A DNA stretch of 42,850 nt. Source: Xanthomonas populi. Lineage in GTDB: Bacteria > Pseudomonadota > Gammaproteobacteria > Xanthomonadales > Xanthomonadaceae. A program made the position numbers and the translations under genes. Numbering within the stretch: the stretch's first letter is position 1; every line of letters starts with the position of its first letter. The stretch covers positions 1 through 42,850 of the forward strand of contig NZ_MDEJ01000020.1 of assembly GCF_002940065.1 (NCBI RefSeq). The letters are read 5' to 3'. Of the stretch, positions 16,067-24,683 are shown in pieces. Below the pieces are notes generated by a model, which searched no databases, was not told where the DNA came from, and worked only from the letters and a program-made list of their open reading frames with translations.

Positions 16067-18631
16067 ATGACGGATACCCCCGTGTCTTCCGAAGCGCCAC
16101 CCCGCGGTTGGCGCCGCGCGCTGCCGGTCATCATCAGCCTGGCGATCCTGGCGATGGCGCTGCACGCGCTGTCGGCGCAGTTCACCGACCACGGCTATCG
16201 GCAGATCCGCCAGGCGTTCCGTGCGCTTGGCGCCGGCCAGATCGCGCTCACTCTGTTGCTGGGCTTGACCAGCTACGCCTGCCTGGTGGGCTTCGACTGG
16301 GTGGGGCTCAAGCGCACCGGCAAGCGGCTGCACCCGGCACGGGTAGGCATCACAGCCTTCATGGCACACGCGGTCGGGCAGACGCTTGGCTTTGCTGCAC
16401 TTACCGGCGGTGCAGTGCGCCTGCGCGGCTACGGCAGCGTGGGGCTGACCCTGGCCGAGATCGGCCAAGTGGTGCTGATGAGCACGCTTGGCTTTATCTT
16501 CGGTGCCTGGGTGTTGCTTGGCCTGGCCCTGATGCTGGAACCGGAAGCTGCCGCACGCGCCTTGCCGATCGCCGCTGAAGGCATCCGCATCGCCGGTATC
16601 GCCTTGCTGGTCGGCTATGTCGCGATGCTGGTCTTGATCGGCAAACAAGGCCGCGAATTTGGCATCCGCAGTCATCGCTTCTGGTTGCCCGACCGCACCA
16701 CAGTGCTCGGTGTGACCGCGCTGAGCGTGGTCGAACTGGGGCTGGCCGCCGCCGCGCTCTACGTGCTGCTGCCGTCGGATCCGGGCACCGGCTACTTCGG
16801 CTTTATCGGCATCTGGTTGGTGGCGGTGGTCGCCGGCCTGATCTCCACCGTGCCAGCCGGCCTGGGCGTGTTCGAGTGGAGCCTGCTCAAGCTGCTGCCG
16901 CATGTCACCCCCGCCGCGGTGCTGGCTGCGGCGCTGGCCTACCGGGTCACCTACTACATCGTGCCGCTGCTGATCTCGGTGGCGATGGCGGCGGCCTCGG
17001 GCCTGGGCGCGCCGGTGCGCGCCAGTGCCAGCACCGCACGCACGGTGTGGAAAGCACTGCGCCCATGGCTACCACAGATTCTGGCGTTGGCGGTGTTTGC
17101 GGTGGGTGCGGCGCTGATGATCGACGGCACCTTGCCGACCCCACGCGCGCGTCAGGACGTGGCGCCGCTGCCGCTGATCGAAACCTCGCATCTACTTGTC
17201 AGCCTGGGCGGCATGGTGTTGCTGCTGATCGGCCAGGGTCTGCAGCGCCGCAGCCATGCGGCCTGGATGCTGGCACTGGGCGTGTGCATCCTGCTGCCGC
17301 CGCTGTCGCTGCTGCGCGGCAGCCACATTTCGGTGTCGCTGTCGGCCGCATTGGCGGCGATTGCGCTGTGGGCCGCACGCCGCGAGTTCTATCGTCAGGG
17401 CGCGTTGCTGGACGAAGCCTGGTCATGGCGCTGGCTGAGCAATCTGGGCCTGGTGCTGGTGGCTACCTTCTGGTTGCTGTTCTTCGTCTACAGCCATGTC
17501 GAATACAGCAACGACCTGTGGTGGGAGTTCGCCACCTCGGCCAATGCGCCGCGTGCATTGCGCGCCGCGTTGATCCTGTGCGTGGGCCTGATCGTGTTCG
17601 GCATGGCGCGCCTGCTGCGTGGCGGGCGCCGCCCGATGCCGGCCGCCGATGCGCAGACGCTGCAGACGCTGGCGCCGATTCTGTCCATCAGCACCGACAC
17701 CCAGGCCTGCCTGGCGTTGACGGGCGACAAGGCGTTTTTGCTTGATGAGCAGGGGCGTGGTTTTGTGATGATGCAGCGCTACGGGGGCTCGCTGATCTCG
17801 ATGGGCGACCCGGTCGGCCCGCCGGAGGTTGCGCGCGCGTTGATGTGGCGTTTCCGCGAAGAGGCCGACCACATGGGCCTGCGCCCGGTGTTCTACCAGG
17901 TCGGCGAAAAATACTGGCAGACCTACCTCGACATGGGCCTGACCCTGGTCAAGCTGGGGGAAGAAGCGGTGGTGCCGCTGGAAGGCTTCACCCTGGAAGG
18001 CCGCGACCGCGCCGACCTGCGCCAGGCCTGGAACCGCGGCAAGCGCGGCGGCCTGACCTTCCGCATGCTGCAGCCCGAACAAGTGGAGGCAGTGCTGCCG
18101 CAGCTGGCCGAGGTCTCCGAACAGTGGCTGGAAGAAAAAGCCGGCGAAGAAAAAGGCTTTTCGCTGGGCAGCTTTGATGCGGATTACCTGCGCCGGTTTC
18201 CGGTAGCGGTGGCCGAGGCGGAAGGACAGATCATGGCCTTCGCCAATGTGTGGTGGGCGCCGGCCGGCGGCGAGTTGTCGGTGGATCTGATGCGGCATCG
18301 CGCGCAGGCTCCCAAGGGCACCATGGACTTCCTGTTCATCGAGCTGTTCCTGTGGGGCCAGGCCAACGGCTACACGCGCTTCTCGCTGGGCATGGCGCCA
18401 CTGTCGGGCATGGCCGAGCATCGGCTGGCCGGCCGCTGGAACCGCTTCGCCAGCCTGGTCGCACGGCATGGCGAACGCTTCTATGGATTCAGCGGCTTGC
18501 GTCGCTTCAAATCGAAGTTCTCGCCGACCTGGCGCCCGCGCTATCTGGTCGCGCCGGGCGGCATGCACTTGCCGGCGGCATTGCTGGATGTGACCCGGTT
18601 GATCTCGGTGGATCCTGGCCGGCAGGAGTGA
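16067..18631 (+). CDS. mprF: Phosphatidylglycerol lysyltransferase / flippase (MprF)
   Basis: About 854 residues (867 if the ATG at 16028 is used). The N-terminal half holds more than a dozen membrane segments, beginning ALPVIISLAILAMALHAL, with the flippase-type lysylphosphatidylglycerol synthase TM region; the C-terminal third is the cytosolic DUF2156 GNAT-like aminoacyl-transferase domain, recognisable by 'LVKLGEEAVVPLEGFTLEG' and 'NGYTRFSLGMAPLSGM'. Family members move an amino acid (lysine, sometimes alanine) from aminoacyl-tRNA onto phosphatidylglycerol and flip the product, lowering negative surface charge and resisting cationic peptides. The amino acid used here is not deducible. It is convergent with an AcvB-type gene that would remove the modification. 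Confidence 0.92.
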   Translation: MTDTPVSSEAPPRGWRRALPVIISLAILAMALHALSAQFTDHGYRQIRQAFRALGAGQIALTLLLGLTSYACLVGFDWVGLKRTGKRLHPARVGITAFMAHAVGQTLGFAALTGGAVRLRGYGSVGLTLAEIGQVVLMSTLGFIFGAWVLLGLALMLEPEAAARALPIAAEGIRIAGIALLVGYVAMLVLIGKQGREFGIRSHRFWLPDRTTVLGVTALSVVELGLAAAALYVLLPSDPGTGYFGFIGIWLVAVVAGLISTVPAGLGVFEWSLLKLLPHVTPAAVLAAALAYRVTYYIVPLLISVAMAAASGLGAPVRASASTARTVWKALRPWLPQILALAVFAVGAALMIDGTLPTPRARQDVAPLPLIETSHLLVSLGGMVLLLIGQGLQRRSHAAWMLALGVCILLPPLSLLRGSHISVSLSAALAAIALWAARREFYRQGALLDEAWSWRWLSNLGLVLVATFWLLFFVYSHVEYSNDLWWEFATSANAPRALRAALILCVGLIVFGMARLLRGGRRPMPAADAQTLQTLAPILSISTDTQACLALTGDKAFLLDEQGRGFVMMQRYGGSLISMGDPVGPPEVARALMWRFREEADHMGLRPVFYQVGEKYWQTYLDMGLTLVKLGEEAVVPLEGFTLEGRDRADLRQAWNRGKRGGLTFRMLQPEQVEAVLPQLAEVSEQWLEEKAGEEKGFSLGSFDADYLRRFPVAVAEAEGQIMAFANVWWAPAGGELSVDLMRHRAQAPKGTMDFLFIELFLWGQANGYTRFSLGMAPLSGMAEHRLAGRWNRFASLVARHGERFYGFSGLRRFKSKFSPTWRPRYLVAPGGMHLPAALLDVTRLISVDPGRQE

Positions 18632-18787
18632 GGCCGCGTAGACCTGCCCGGGTCTGGCGGGCGTTAACTAGGGCTCACCAGATCGAATGCGGAACTCCAG
18701 GAGCACTCCTCGTCGCTGAGACCACTGCTTGCCGATCAGCGTCGGCGCAGAGTGGAAGTGCGGTGTCGTGCCCGGGAACGTGACCAT

Positions 18788-19003
18788 GTGGCGGCATGGA
18801 TGCCGCCACTGAGCCTCCTGGGTGGATTTACGACGTGTCCCGCTCCCTGATGCGGCGCTGCGCATCGACCAACCCCCACTGCTCATGACGTCTGCCGGTC
18901 TTGTCCGAACGCTTCGGTCACTGGGGGTCGCGTGCACGCGTACCAGCGTGGGACACGCCGCAAGTCCATCTCTGTAGGCGCTGATACGGCATCCATGCGG
19001 CAT
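18788..19003. repeat. Two inverted copies of a ~55-bp intergenic repeat
   Basis: The 504-base gap 18632-19135 has no credible gene. It carries two copies, facing each other, of a motif of form GCATGGATGCCG, 15-17 free bases, then TGGAYTTRCGRCGTGTCCC: plus strand 18788-18843 and minus strand about 18946-19003. The left copy begins with a perfect 9-bp-arm hairpin (18788-18809). Both mprF and the acvB-like gene end into this gap, so the hairpins may also serve as terminators. I believe similar sequences are dispersed at gene ends in Xanthomonas, from memory only. Confidence 0.6.
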
Positions 19004-19135
19004 CAGGTTCCACGCCGGCACGTGCGCAAGAAACACCGGTCCTAGTCGGCGGCTGAAGCAAAAAGCGACGACTGGCTTGCTGACGTGCGTCGGCCGAGAG
19101 TCAGGCCGAATCAGCTCAAAAGATGCAGCGCTCGC

Positions 19136-20509
19136 TCATGGCTTCGACAGCCCGTGCAACTGCTCCATGATCACCTTGGCCAAGGTGGCGTAATCGCCCT
19201 TGAAGTGGTGATCGCCCGGCAGAGCGACCTGCTTGGCGGCCTGCGCCGGCAGGCTCGGGCAGAGCGCGTCCTGATCGTCCTGGCCATAGATGCACACCGT
19301 AGTGCCGGCCGGCAGACGCTGCACTTCCGGCGCGATCGGTAGGCCATCATCGTCAGAGCCAAGCCAGTTGCTGACGTGAAATTCGTAATCGGCCAGCTTG
19401 CCCACCGACAACAGCACGATCATGCGCAGGTTCTGCTTGGTCTGCGCCGGCAGTTTGTTGATCGCTGCCGGCAACACGTCCGCGCCCTGCGAAAAGCCGA
19501 TCAACACCACCCGCCGACGCTGCCAGCGCTGCGCATAAAAGCGCGCGATGCGGTCCAGATCGGTGGCGAAGCCTTCGGGCGTGCGCTCGGTCCAGAAGTA
19601 GCGCAGCGAATCCAGGCCGACCACCGGAATGCCCTGCGCGGCCAGCGCATCGGCCACTTCTTCGTCCAGCCCTGCCCAGCCACCGTCGCCGGAGACAAAG
19701 ATCGCGAAGGTGTCGTCGTCGCCGTCGCCATCGCGGTTGGCTGCCACTTCCACCACCGGCAGATCTTCCAGACCGCCTGGCGGCGGCGGCAGGGCCACGC
19801 CCTTCTGCTCGCCCAACGAGCGGGCGGCTGCGCGCAGGCCCGGCAGAATGTCACCCTTCGCAGAACGGGTGAAGATGCGCGCCTGCGGCACCTGCTTCAG
19901 GAAAGCGTCTTCGGCAGCGGCCGGGCAACGCTTGTCCTGGCTACCGGCTAGCACCCACGGAATCTGCAACTGCACCGGCAGCAGCGTATTGCCGCCCGCA
20001 CGCACGCCCGGCTGGCAGATCGCCTGGTCGGAGACAGCTGCCGGGCACAGCCCATCTGTGAGCACGCCGGCCAGCACATGCGGCTTGGCTTGCGCGCCGA
20101 TGGCATAGGCCAATGCGGCGCCCTCGCCGTCGCCGACCAGCAGCGGCAGGCGGTAGGTGGGGATGTGATAGAAGGCCTGCAGATAGCGGGAAAAGTTCTC
20201 CACATCGCCGACAGAGAACGTGCAGGTGCCGCCAGCCTTGCGCAGCACAGCGTGCAGATGCGCGGTGTCCACCATCGCCACTAGCGCGCCATCGGCACGC
20301 AAGCGTTCCGCCTGCGCCTGGCGCTTGGCAGCGTTGCCGGCGCCGGTCAGCCAGATCACCACGCGCTGCGGTTCGTCCTGAGGCATCAGCACCGGCACCT
20401 GTTCGAAGCGGCCGTGGCTCACCGGTTGCGGTGCCTGTGCGGCGACCACGCCCGATAGCGTCACCACCACCGCGCCGCAGAGAGCGCTCCACATCTCAAG
20501 TCGTCGCAT
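19136..20509 (-). CDS. AcvB/VirJ family hydrolase (probable aminoacyl-PG hydrolase)
   Basis: 457 residues with a signal peptide (basic MRRLEMW, then a hydrophobic run ending VVAAQA), so periplasmic. Two parts: an N-terminal alpha/beta-hydrolase-like region (GDGEGAALAYAIG) and a C-terminal VirJ domain with 'FVSGDGGWAGLDEEVADALAAQG', the nucleophile elbow GFSQG and a late His in 'PGDHHFKGDY'. Proteins with both parts are AcvB; VirJ has only the second. In Agrobacterium AcvB hydrolyses lysyl-phosphatidylglycerol and is co-transcribed with the MprF-like lpiA; here mprF is the convergent neighbour. An in-frame TTG ten codons upstream is the alternative start; ATG at 20509 begins the signal peptide. 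Confidence 0.9.
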   Translation of the reverse strand: MRRLEMWSALCGAVVVTLSGVVAAQAPQPVSHGRFEQVPVLMPQDEPQRVVIWLTGAGNAAKRQAQAERLRADGALVAMVDTAHLHAVLRKAGGTCTFSVGDVENFSRYLQAFYHIPTYRLPLLVGDGEGAALAYAIGAQAKPHVLAGVLTDGLCPAAVSDQAICQPGVRAGGNTLLPVQLQIPWVLAGSQDKRCPAAAEDAFLKQVPQARIFTRSAKGDILPGLRAAARSLGEQKGVALPPPPGGLEDLPVVEVAANRDGDGDDDTFAIFVSGDGGWAGLDEEVADALAAQGIPVVGLDSLRYFWTERTPEGFATDLDRIARFYAQRWQRRRVVLIGFSQGADVLPAAINKLPAQTKQNLRMIVLLSVGKLADYEFHVSNWLGSDDDGLPIAPEVQRLPAGTTVCIYGQDDQDALCPSLPAQAAKQVALPGDHHFKGDYATLAKVIMEQLHGLSKP

Positions 20510-20581
20510 GTCGCACCGTCGGGAAAAAAAGTGGTTCAAAGATAATCGTTCCAGGCTGCAGCGCGAACCGCGACGCTTCGC

Positions 20582-20764
20582 TTATGGCGCACCCGCTTGA
20601 TGACACGCTTCCCAGGCTGCCAGTGCCTCCCGGTAGCGCGCCAGTTCCTCGGCGTACAGATCATGCGCGCATAAGGGGCAACCGCTTTCGCAGCACTCGT
20701 TGGGTGCAGGCGCCTGAGGCGCCTGCGGGCGTGGGTCGGGGATGGAAACGGCGCTGTCGTACAT
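20582..20764 (-). CDS. Oxidoreductase-like domain small protein
   Basis: 60 residues. A Pro-rich start is followed by the Cys pattern ECCESGCPLCAHDLYAEEL, the signature of the oxidoreductase-like domain (PF09791), also found at the N-terminus of some eukaryotic mitochondrial proteins. Four closely spaced Cys suggest a metal or Fe-S site. Function is unestablished. It lies 72 bases upstream of the acvB-like gene on the same strand and could be co-transcribed with it. Confidence 0.8.
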   Translation of the reverse strand: MYDSAVSIPDPRPQAPQAPAPNECCESGCPLCAHDLYAEELARYREALAAWEACHQAGAP

Positions 20765-20826
20765 ACTCCATTGTAGCGTGTGCTGTTGCTGCGCCTGAAT
20801 GAAACGCTCAGATCAACTGCGCCGGA

Positions 20827-21435
20827 TCAGCGACCCAGCCACCGACGTAAATTGGCCCGCGCCGCCGCATCACAGCGCGCATGGAAGTAGTCGCTCAAGA
20901 AAATGCGCGGGCGCTTGAGCAGGCCGGCCAGGAAACGCCTGCGGTTGAGCCGAAACAACAGGCTGGGCACGTGTCTGCGGTATTCAGCGGCAATGGCATC
21001 GTCATAGGCATCGAACACCGCTGCCGGTGCGGCCAGAATCGCCATGTCGCAATCCAGGAACAATGCTGCTTCGGCATCCACATCCTGCGGCTGCAGTTGC
21101 CCGTGACGTGCGGTCAGCAGAATCAATGTCTGTACGCGCTGCAGATCTACCTGCGCATGCGGCCACCAGCGCGCAATGCACTGCGCCGCCAACTTGGCCG
21201 ATTCTGCCTCGTTGTCGCTGCGTCCGGGCTGATACACCGCATCGTGAAACAGCACCGCCAACCAGATCTCGACCGGCTGCTGCCAGCCCGGTCCAACAGC
21301 GACCTCGGCGTAATGCTCCAGCAGCGCGCGCACGTGACCGAAGTGATGGTACGCGCGTGGCGGCGTGGCATAGGCCTGTTCGAGCGCGGCCAGCTAATCG
21401 GCCTGCAGCAATAGCAATGATGCGGTGGCGTCCAT
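20827..21435 (-). pseudogene. HD-domain phosphohydrolase, interrupted by amber codon
   Basis: Predicted metal-dependent HD-superfamily phosphohydrolase (COG4339 type). The body contains the metal-binding 'LAVLFHDAVYQPGRSDNEAES'-type HD block, split here as FHD plus downstream Glu. The natural start is the ATG at 21435, but codon 14 is TAG (21394-21396), most simply a changed TGG, since the frame then resumes with LAALEQAYATPPRAYHHFGH, the conserved His-rich opening of the family. A protein restarted at GTG 21333 would lack that metal-ligand region. Without suppression or unusual re-initiation the gene is inactive. It is followed after 35 bases upstream by the thpR-like gene on the same strand. 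Confidence 0.75.
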
Positions 21436-21470
21436 GCACCCAGGCTACCGCGTGCGCCCCCGCCTGCACA

Positions 21471-22073
21471 TCAGCGCAGCGACCAGCGCCCCTCGATCTG
21501 GTAACGCGATTGACCGAGAAAGCTGCGCACCAGCGCGAACTCGCGCACCGTCCAGGCAAGCGCATCGCAGCGCCGTTGCGGCAACGACTGATTGCAATAC
21601 AGCAGCGTCATATGCGGCGTGTACTGCGCATCGCCGGCAATGCCCACGTGCGCCAGTTGCCGACCCAGTGCGCCTTGCAACGCATACAACCCGCGCACCT
21701 GCTCTTCGCCGCGCAAGACGCACGGCAACTGCGAGCGTCGTCCACCAAAGGTGCCGACCCGATCAAACTCCACATCGAAAGCATCCAGCACCACGCGCTC
21801 GGCCGCCTGACTGGCACGGCTCACCAACGACGGTGGCAAACCGCCGGCGTAATCGCCCAGATGATGCAAGGTCACATGCAAACGTTCGCGCGCAAGCGGC
21901 TTGCCATCGACCTGACCGCTACCAAGCAAACCTTCGGCGATGGTTGCAGCATGCTCGGCAATGCGCGCATCGACCATCACCGCAAAAAACAGACGCTCGA
22001 TGGTTTTCTCTTCACCAAGGCCCAATGACAACTGCGCCTCGGCCGATGACAGGTACAGGAACTGCTGTTTCAT
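21471..22073 (-). CDS. thpR: RNA 2',3'-cyclic phosphodiesterase (2'-5' RNA ligase family)
   Basis: 200 residues of the 2H phosphoesterase superfamily. The two catalytic HxTx motifs are present, HVTL (in LHVTLHHLGDY) and HMTL (in TPHMTLLY), with the usual spacing. ThpR opens 2',3'-cyclic phosphates on RNA ends and can reversibly join 2'-5' linkages in vitro; the cellular substrate is unclear. Start chosen at MKQQFLYL; the open frame continues upstream with no family similarity. The N-terminal 20 residues before ERLFFAVMVD are slightly longer than usual, so a GTG or ATG further in cannot be excluded. Same strand as the HD pseudogene downstream. Confidence 0.88.
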   Translation of the reverse strand: MKQQFLYLSSAEAQLSLGLGEEKTIERLFFAVMVDARIAEHAATIAEGLLGSGQVDGKPLARERLHVTLHHLGDYAGGLPPSLVSRASQAAERVVLDAFDVEFDRVGTFGGRRSQLPCVLRGEEQVRGLYALQGALGRQLAHVGIAGDAQYTPHMTLLYCNQSLPQRRCDALAWTVREFALVRSFLGQSRYQIEGRWSLR

Positions 22074-22237
22074 GCGGTGATTCCACGACCGCGCACGCGG
22101 GCCTGCCTGGGGAAAGGCGGCGGATACTAGCAGACCGGACGGGGTCCTGCACACGCAAAAATACAGATCGCAAGGTGGAACGCGCATGGTTGCTTGGAAC
22201 AGCAATCGTGCGCCATGTCTGCATGCGCGACACAAAA

Positions 22238-22267
22238 GGAAACGGGCAGCTCGCGCTACCCGTTTCC
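22238..22267 (-). terminator. Intrinsic terminator of the DUF2383 gene
   Basis: Perfect 9-bp arms (GGAAACGGG / CCCGTTTCC) with an inner 3-bp stem around a TCGC loop. On the minus strand the hairpin is followed by TTTTGT, fitting termination of the DUF2383 transcript coming from the right; the plus side has only CCTTTAT. Confidence 0.75.
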
Positions 22268-22279
22268 GCCTTTATCGGT

Positions 22280-22426
22280 TTAGAGCGGCTAACAAAACGT
22301 AGCGAGCAGTCGTCAGGTGGGTGCGGACGGCGCGCAGGAACCGGAGTGTACGAGTGATACATGAGGATTCCGAGCACCGGCCGCGCCCGCCTGGCGGCTG
22401 CGCAGTATTTTTGTTAGCCGCTCTTA
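22280..22426. mobile_element. MITE-like element, 141 bp, with TTA target duplication
   Basis: Perfect 15-bp terminal inverted repeats starting GAGCGGCTAAC (22283-22297 and 22409-22423), flanked on both sides by TTA (22280-22282 and 22424-22426). The interior has no open reading frame. GAG termini plus a 3-base TNA duplication are the marks of the IS1031 group of the IS5 family, so this is probably a non-autonomous derivative moved by such a transposase. It sits between the DUF2383 stop and its terminator. Confidence 0.7.
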
Positions 22427-22472
22427 CTCCGCAAGCTGCATCACGCGGATGCACTTGGGTCACGCACACAAC

Positions 22473-22928
22473 TTATGCAGCGCTCTTCATCGCGTGCTTG
22501 CGGCTACGCATCACGTCGTGACATGCGCGCACTCCCGGCAGCAGACGCAGTGCAGCGTCGCGTGCGGCAGCCGGGGTGTCCTGGTCGGCGATGGTTTCGT
22601 CGAAGGCCTTCAACAGACGGTCTTCGGACTCTTCCAGCTCTGCCACATAGCCGTATTTGGCGTCGCCCAGCGTCGCACGCACCTTGCAGTAGAACTGCTG
22701 CATGGTGCCGACCATGGTGCCGCTGGTTTCAGGCGTGCCACCAGCTGCGGCGACCACGTTGCTCAGATTGCTGACGATGTCGGACTTGACGCCGGCGATG
22801 CGGCGGAACAGCGTTGCAAGTTCTGCATCACCTACCTTGGTAGCGGCTTCGTCGTAGAACTCTTTGCCGTCGCGGGAAATGGCGATGAGGTCGTTGAGGC
22901 TATGCTCGGTTTTTCTTTGAATGCTCAT
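22473..22928 (-). CDS. DUF2383 / PA2169-type four-helix-bundle protein
   Basis: 151 residues, all helical, no signal peptide or membrane segment, AGGAG before the ATG. The order 'LNDLIAISRDGKEFYDEAA', then 'ELATLFRRIAGVK', then the 'GTPETSGTMVGTM' turn and the DAKYGYVAELEESEDRLL helix fits the DUF2383 (PA2169) family, which is ferritin-like in fold. Members are often stress-induced in stationary phase; function is unknown. Monocistronic, with a MITE-like insertion just downstream. The 227 bases before the next gene (22929-23155) hold its promoter region; nothing else is seen there. Confidence 0.85.
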   Translation of the reverse strand: MSIQRKTEHSLNDLIAISRDGKEFYDEAATKVGDAELATLFRRIAGVKSDIVSNLSNVVAAAGGTPETSGTMVGTMQQFYCKVRATLGDAKYGYVAELEESEDRLLKAFDETIADQDTPAAARDAALRLLPGVRACHDVMRSRKHAMKSAA

Positions 22929-23155
22929 GTGTCGCTCCTTGTTGCGATGAGCCGGCGCTGCGCGTTAGTGCATTGCGGTCGCGCTAGCTTCGGGGGATGA
23001 GGCAATCGATGGAGTGATTGCGCTGCCTTGGCGTTGTGTGCGGCTCCATAGTGGTGGCGCGACCATAATCCGCATGTGAGCGATGTGGGAAGTGTCCTCA
23101 CGCGATCATGCAGGCGATGAATAGGGATTTATCGATGCCAACGCCAAGTCAACAC

Positions 23156-23326
23156 TCACTTGGGTTGCCGGCTTGCCCACATGTTGTCGACCAGGTTGGG
23201 GTATGGCCGCCCGGCGTCTTGCGCGCGCTGTTTCGCTGCAGCTTTCTGCGCATCGGTCAGTGGTGTGGATGCGGATTTACGCCTGGGATTGGGGCGCTTC
23301 CACGGCGGTGGAGTGAACTCGGTCAT
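23156..23326 (-). CDS. Small conserved-looking basic protein
   Basis: 56 residues from the ATG of MTEFTPPPWKRPNPRRKS; nine further codons upstream to another ATG are possible. Pro/Arg-rich start, Ala/Lys-rich helix (LTDAQKAAAKQRAQDAGRP) and a PYPNLVDNMWA ending. I recall similar short proteins in Xanthomonas genomes but know no function. No Shine-Dalgarno sequence is obvious, which lowers confidence. The 151 bases to the MFS gene (23327-23477) show nothing. Confidence 0.55.
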   Translation of the reverse strand: MTEFTPPPWKRPNPRRKSASTPLTDAQKAAAKQRAQDAGRPYPNLVDNMWASRQPK

Positions 23327-23477
23327 GGCGCTGTTCGGTCCGCTTATGTCCAAGCGTGCAGTCTCGATGCCACGCCGTGAGTTGGCTGTGGATACGCAGC
23401 GCGTCTGTGCTGCGACTTGTTACCGATTGACGTTGATGATGTACAGACAAACGAGATAGCGAACGCAGCAACGCTTG

Positions 23478-24683
23478 TCAGCTGGCCACCGACACACGCT
23501 GCCGACGCTCCTGCCATACCGCCAGTGCGTACACCAACAAACCGCCCAGCGCAGTTGCCGCGCCCACATACCCGGTGGATGTCCAGCCCCAGCCTGCGGT
23601 GATCGCCATCCCGCCCAGCAAGGGGCCCAAGGCATTGGCGGTATTGAATGCCGCATGGTTGGAAGCGGCTGCCAGGGTCTGCGCTTCGGCCGCCACATCC
23701 ATCAAACGTGTCTGTAATGCAGGCGCCAGTGCACCCATGGTGCCGACCGCCACGATGGAAACGAACACCCACAAACCCGAGTGCGCGGCCAACGGAAAGG
23801 TCAGCATCACCACTACCGACCACACCAACAACACTGGCACCGCGCGGAACTGCATGCGATCGAACAACCAGCCGCCCAGGATGCTGCCGAGCACGCCACC
23901 GATACCGAACGCCACCATGGCAAACTGAATCCGCGCCGGCTCCACACCGGTGACCGCAGTCAAAGTCGGTGCCAGATAACTGAAGACGCAGAACATGCCG
24001 GAAAAACCCACCGCACCGATCGCCAACGCCAGCCATACCTGCGGCTGATTGAACGCGCGCAGCTCACGCAGCGGCTGTTGACGCGGCTCGTCCGGCGCAG
24101 GCGGCAATCGGGCGGCCACTGCAGCGACAGTGCACAGCGCAAGCACCGACACCGCAGCGTAGGCCCACCGCCAACTCACACTCTGGCCCAGCCAGGTCGC
24201 CAGCGGGTTGCCCAGCAGCAAGGCAATGCTCAAGCCCATCAACACGCGGCCCACCGCAGTGGCGCGTTGATTGGGCGGGCTGATCGACGCGGCTACCAAT
24301 GACGCCACGCCGAAGTACGCACCATGCGGCAAACCCGCAATAAAACGGCACAGCAACATGGCGTGATAGCTAGGCGCCAACGCACTGGCGAGGTTGCCAA
24401 GCGCATAAAACACCATCAACAGCAGCAACAAGGTGCGCCGCGGCCAGCGTGCGCCAAGAATCGCAAGCAGCGGCGCGCCAACCACCACACCCAACGCATA
24501 GGCACTGATGATGTGACCAACCTGCGGCTCGCTGATCTGCAGCCCCTGCGCGATCTGCGTCATCAGCCCCATGGTCGAGAATTCGCTGATGCCGATCGCA
24601 AAGCCGCCCATCGCCAACGCAAACAGGATCAGCACGTAATCGCGCCGCGAAACACGCGGCGGTGAGAGGTCGGTATCGGACAT
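23478..24683 (-). CDS. MFS transporter, AraJ/DHA1-type exporter
   Basis: 401 residues with twelve membrane segments. The N-terminal half has 'GISEFSTMGLMTQIAQGLQI' and the MFS loop 2-3 signature region near LGARWPRRTLL; motif-like 'RFIAGLPHGAYFGVASLVA' is characteristic of the AraJ/YdhP/PbuE group of DHA1 exporters. These expel sugars, purines, amino acids or drugs with proton exchange; the substrate here is not deducible. The open frame extends 32 codons upstream, but MSDTDLSPPRVSRRDY fits the family start. Single gene, no regulator beside it. Confidence 0.9.
   Translation of the reverse strand: MSDTDLSPPRVSRRDYVLILFALAMGGFAIGISEFSTMGLMTQIAQGLQISEPQVGHIISAYALGVVVGAPLLAILGARWPRRTLLLLLMVFYALGNLASALAPSYHAMLLCRFIAGLPHGAYFGVASLVAASISPPNQRATAVGRVLMGLSIALLLGNPLATWLGQSVSWRWAYAAVSVLALCTVAAVAARLPPAPDEPRQQPLRELRAFNQPQVWLALAIGAVGFSGMFCVFSYLAPTLTAVTGVEPARIQFAMVAFGIGGVLGSILGGWLFDRMQFRAVPVLLVWSVVVMLTFPLAAHSGLWVFVSIVAVGTMGALAPALQTRLMDVAAEAQTLAAASNHAAFNTANALGPLLGGMAITAGWGWTSTGYVGAATALGGLLVYALAVWQERRQRVSVAS

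Noticed and set aside
15977-16903. Long open frame on the minus strand (about 300 codons) opposite the start of mprF
   Set aside because: It lies antisense to well-supported mprF membrane segments; its product is a low-complexity Gln/His/Arg/Ala shadow typical of GC-rich genes.
17423-18568. 381-codon minus-strand open frame opposite the end of mprF
   Set aside because: Antisense to the recognisable DUF2156 domain; no ribosome site, no domain.
18668-19036. 122-codon minus-strand open frame in the mprF/acvB gap
   Set aside because: It runs across both copies of the inverted repeat and has no ribosome site or family features.
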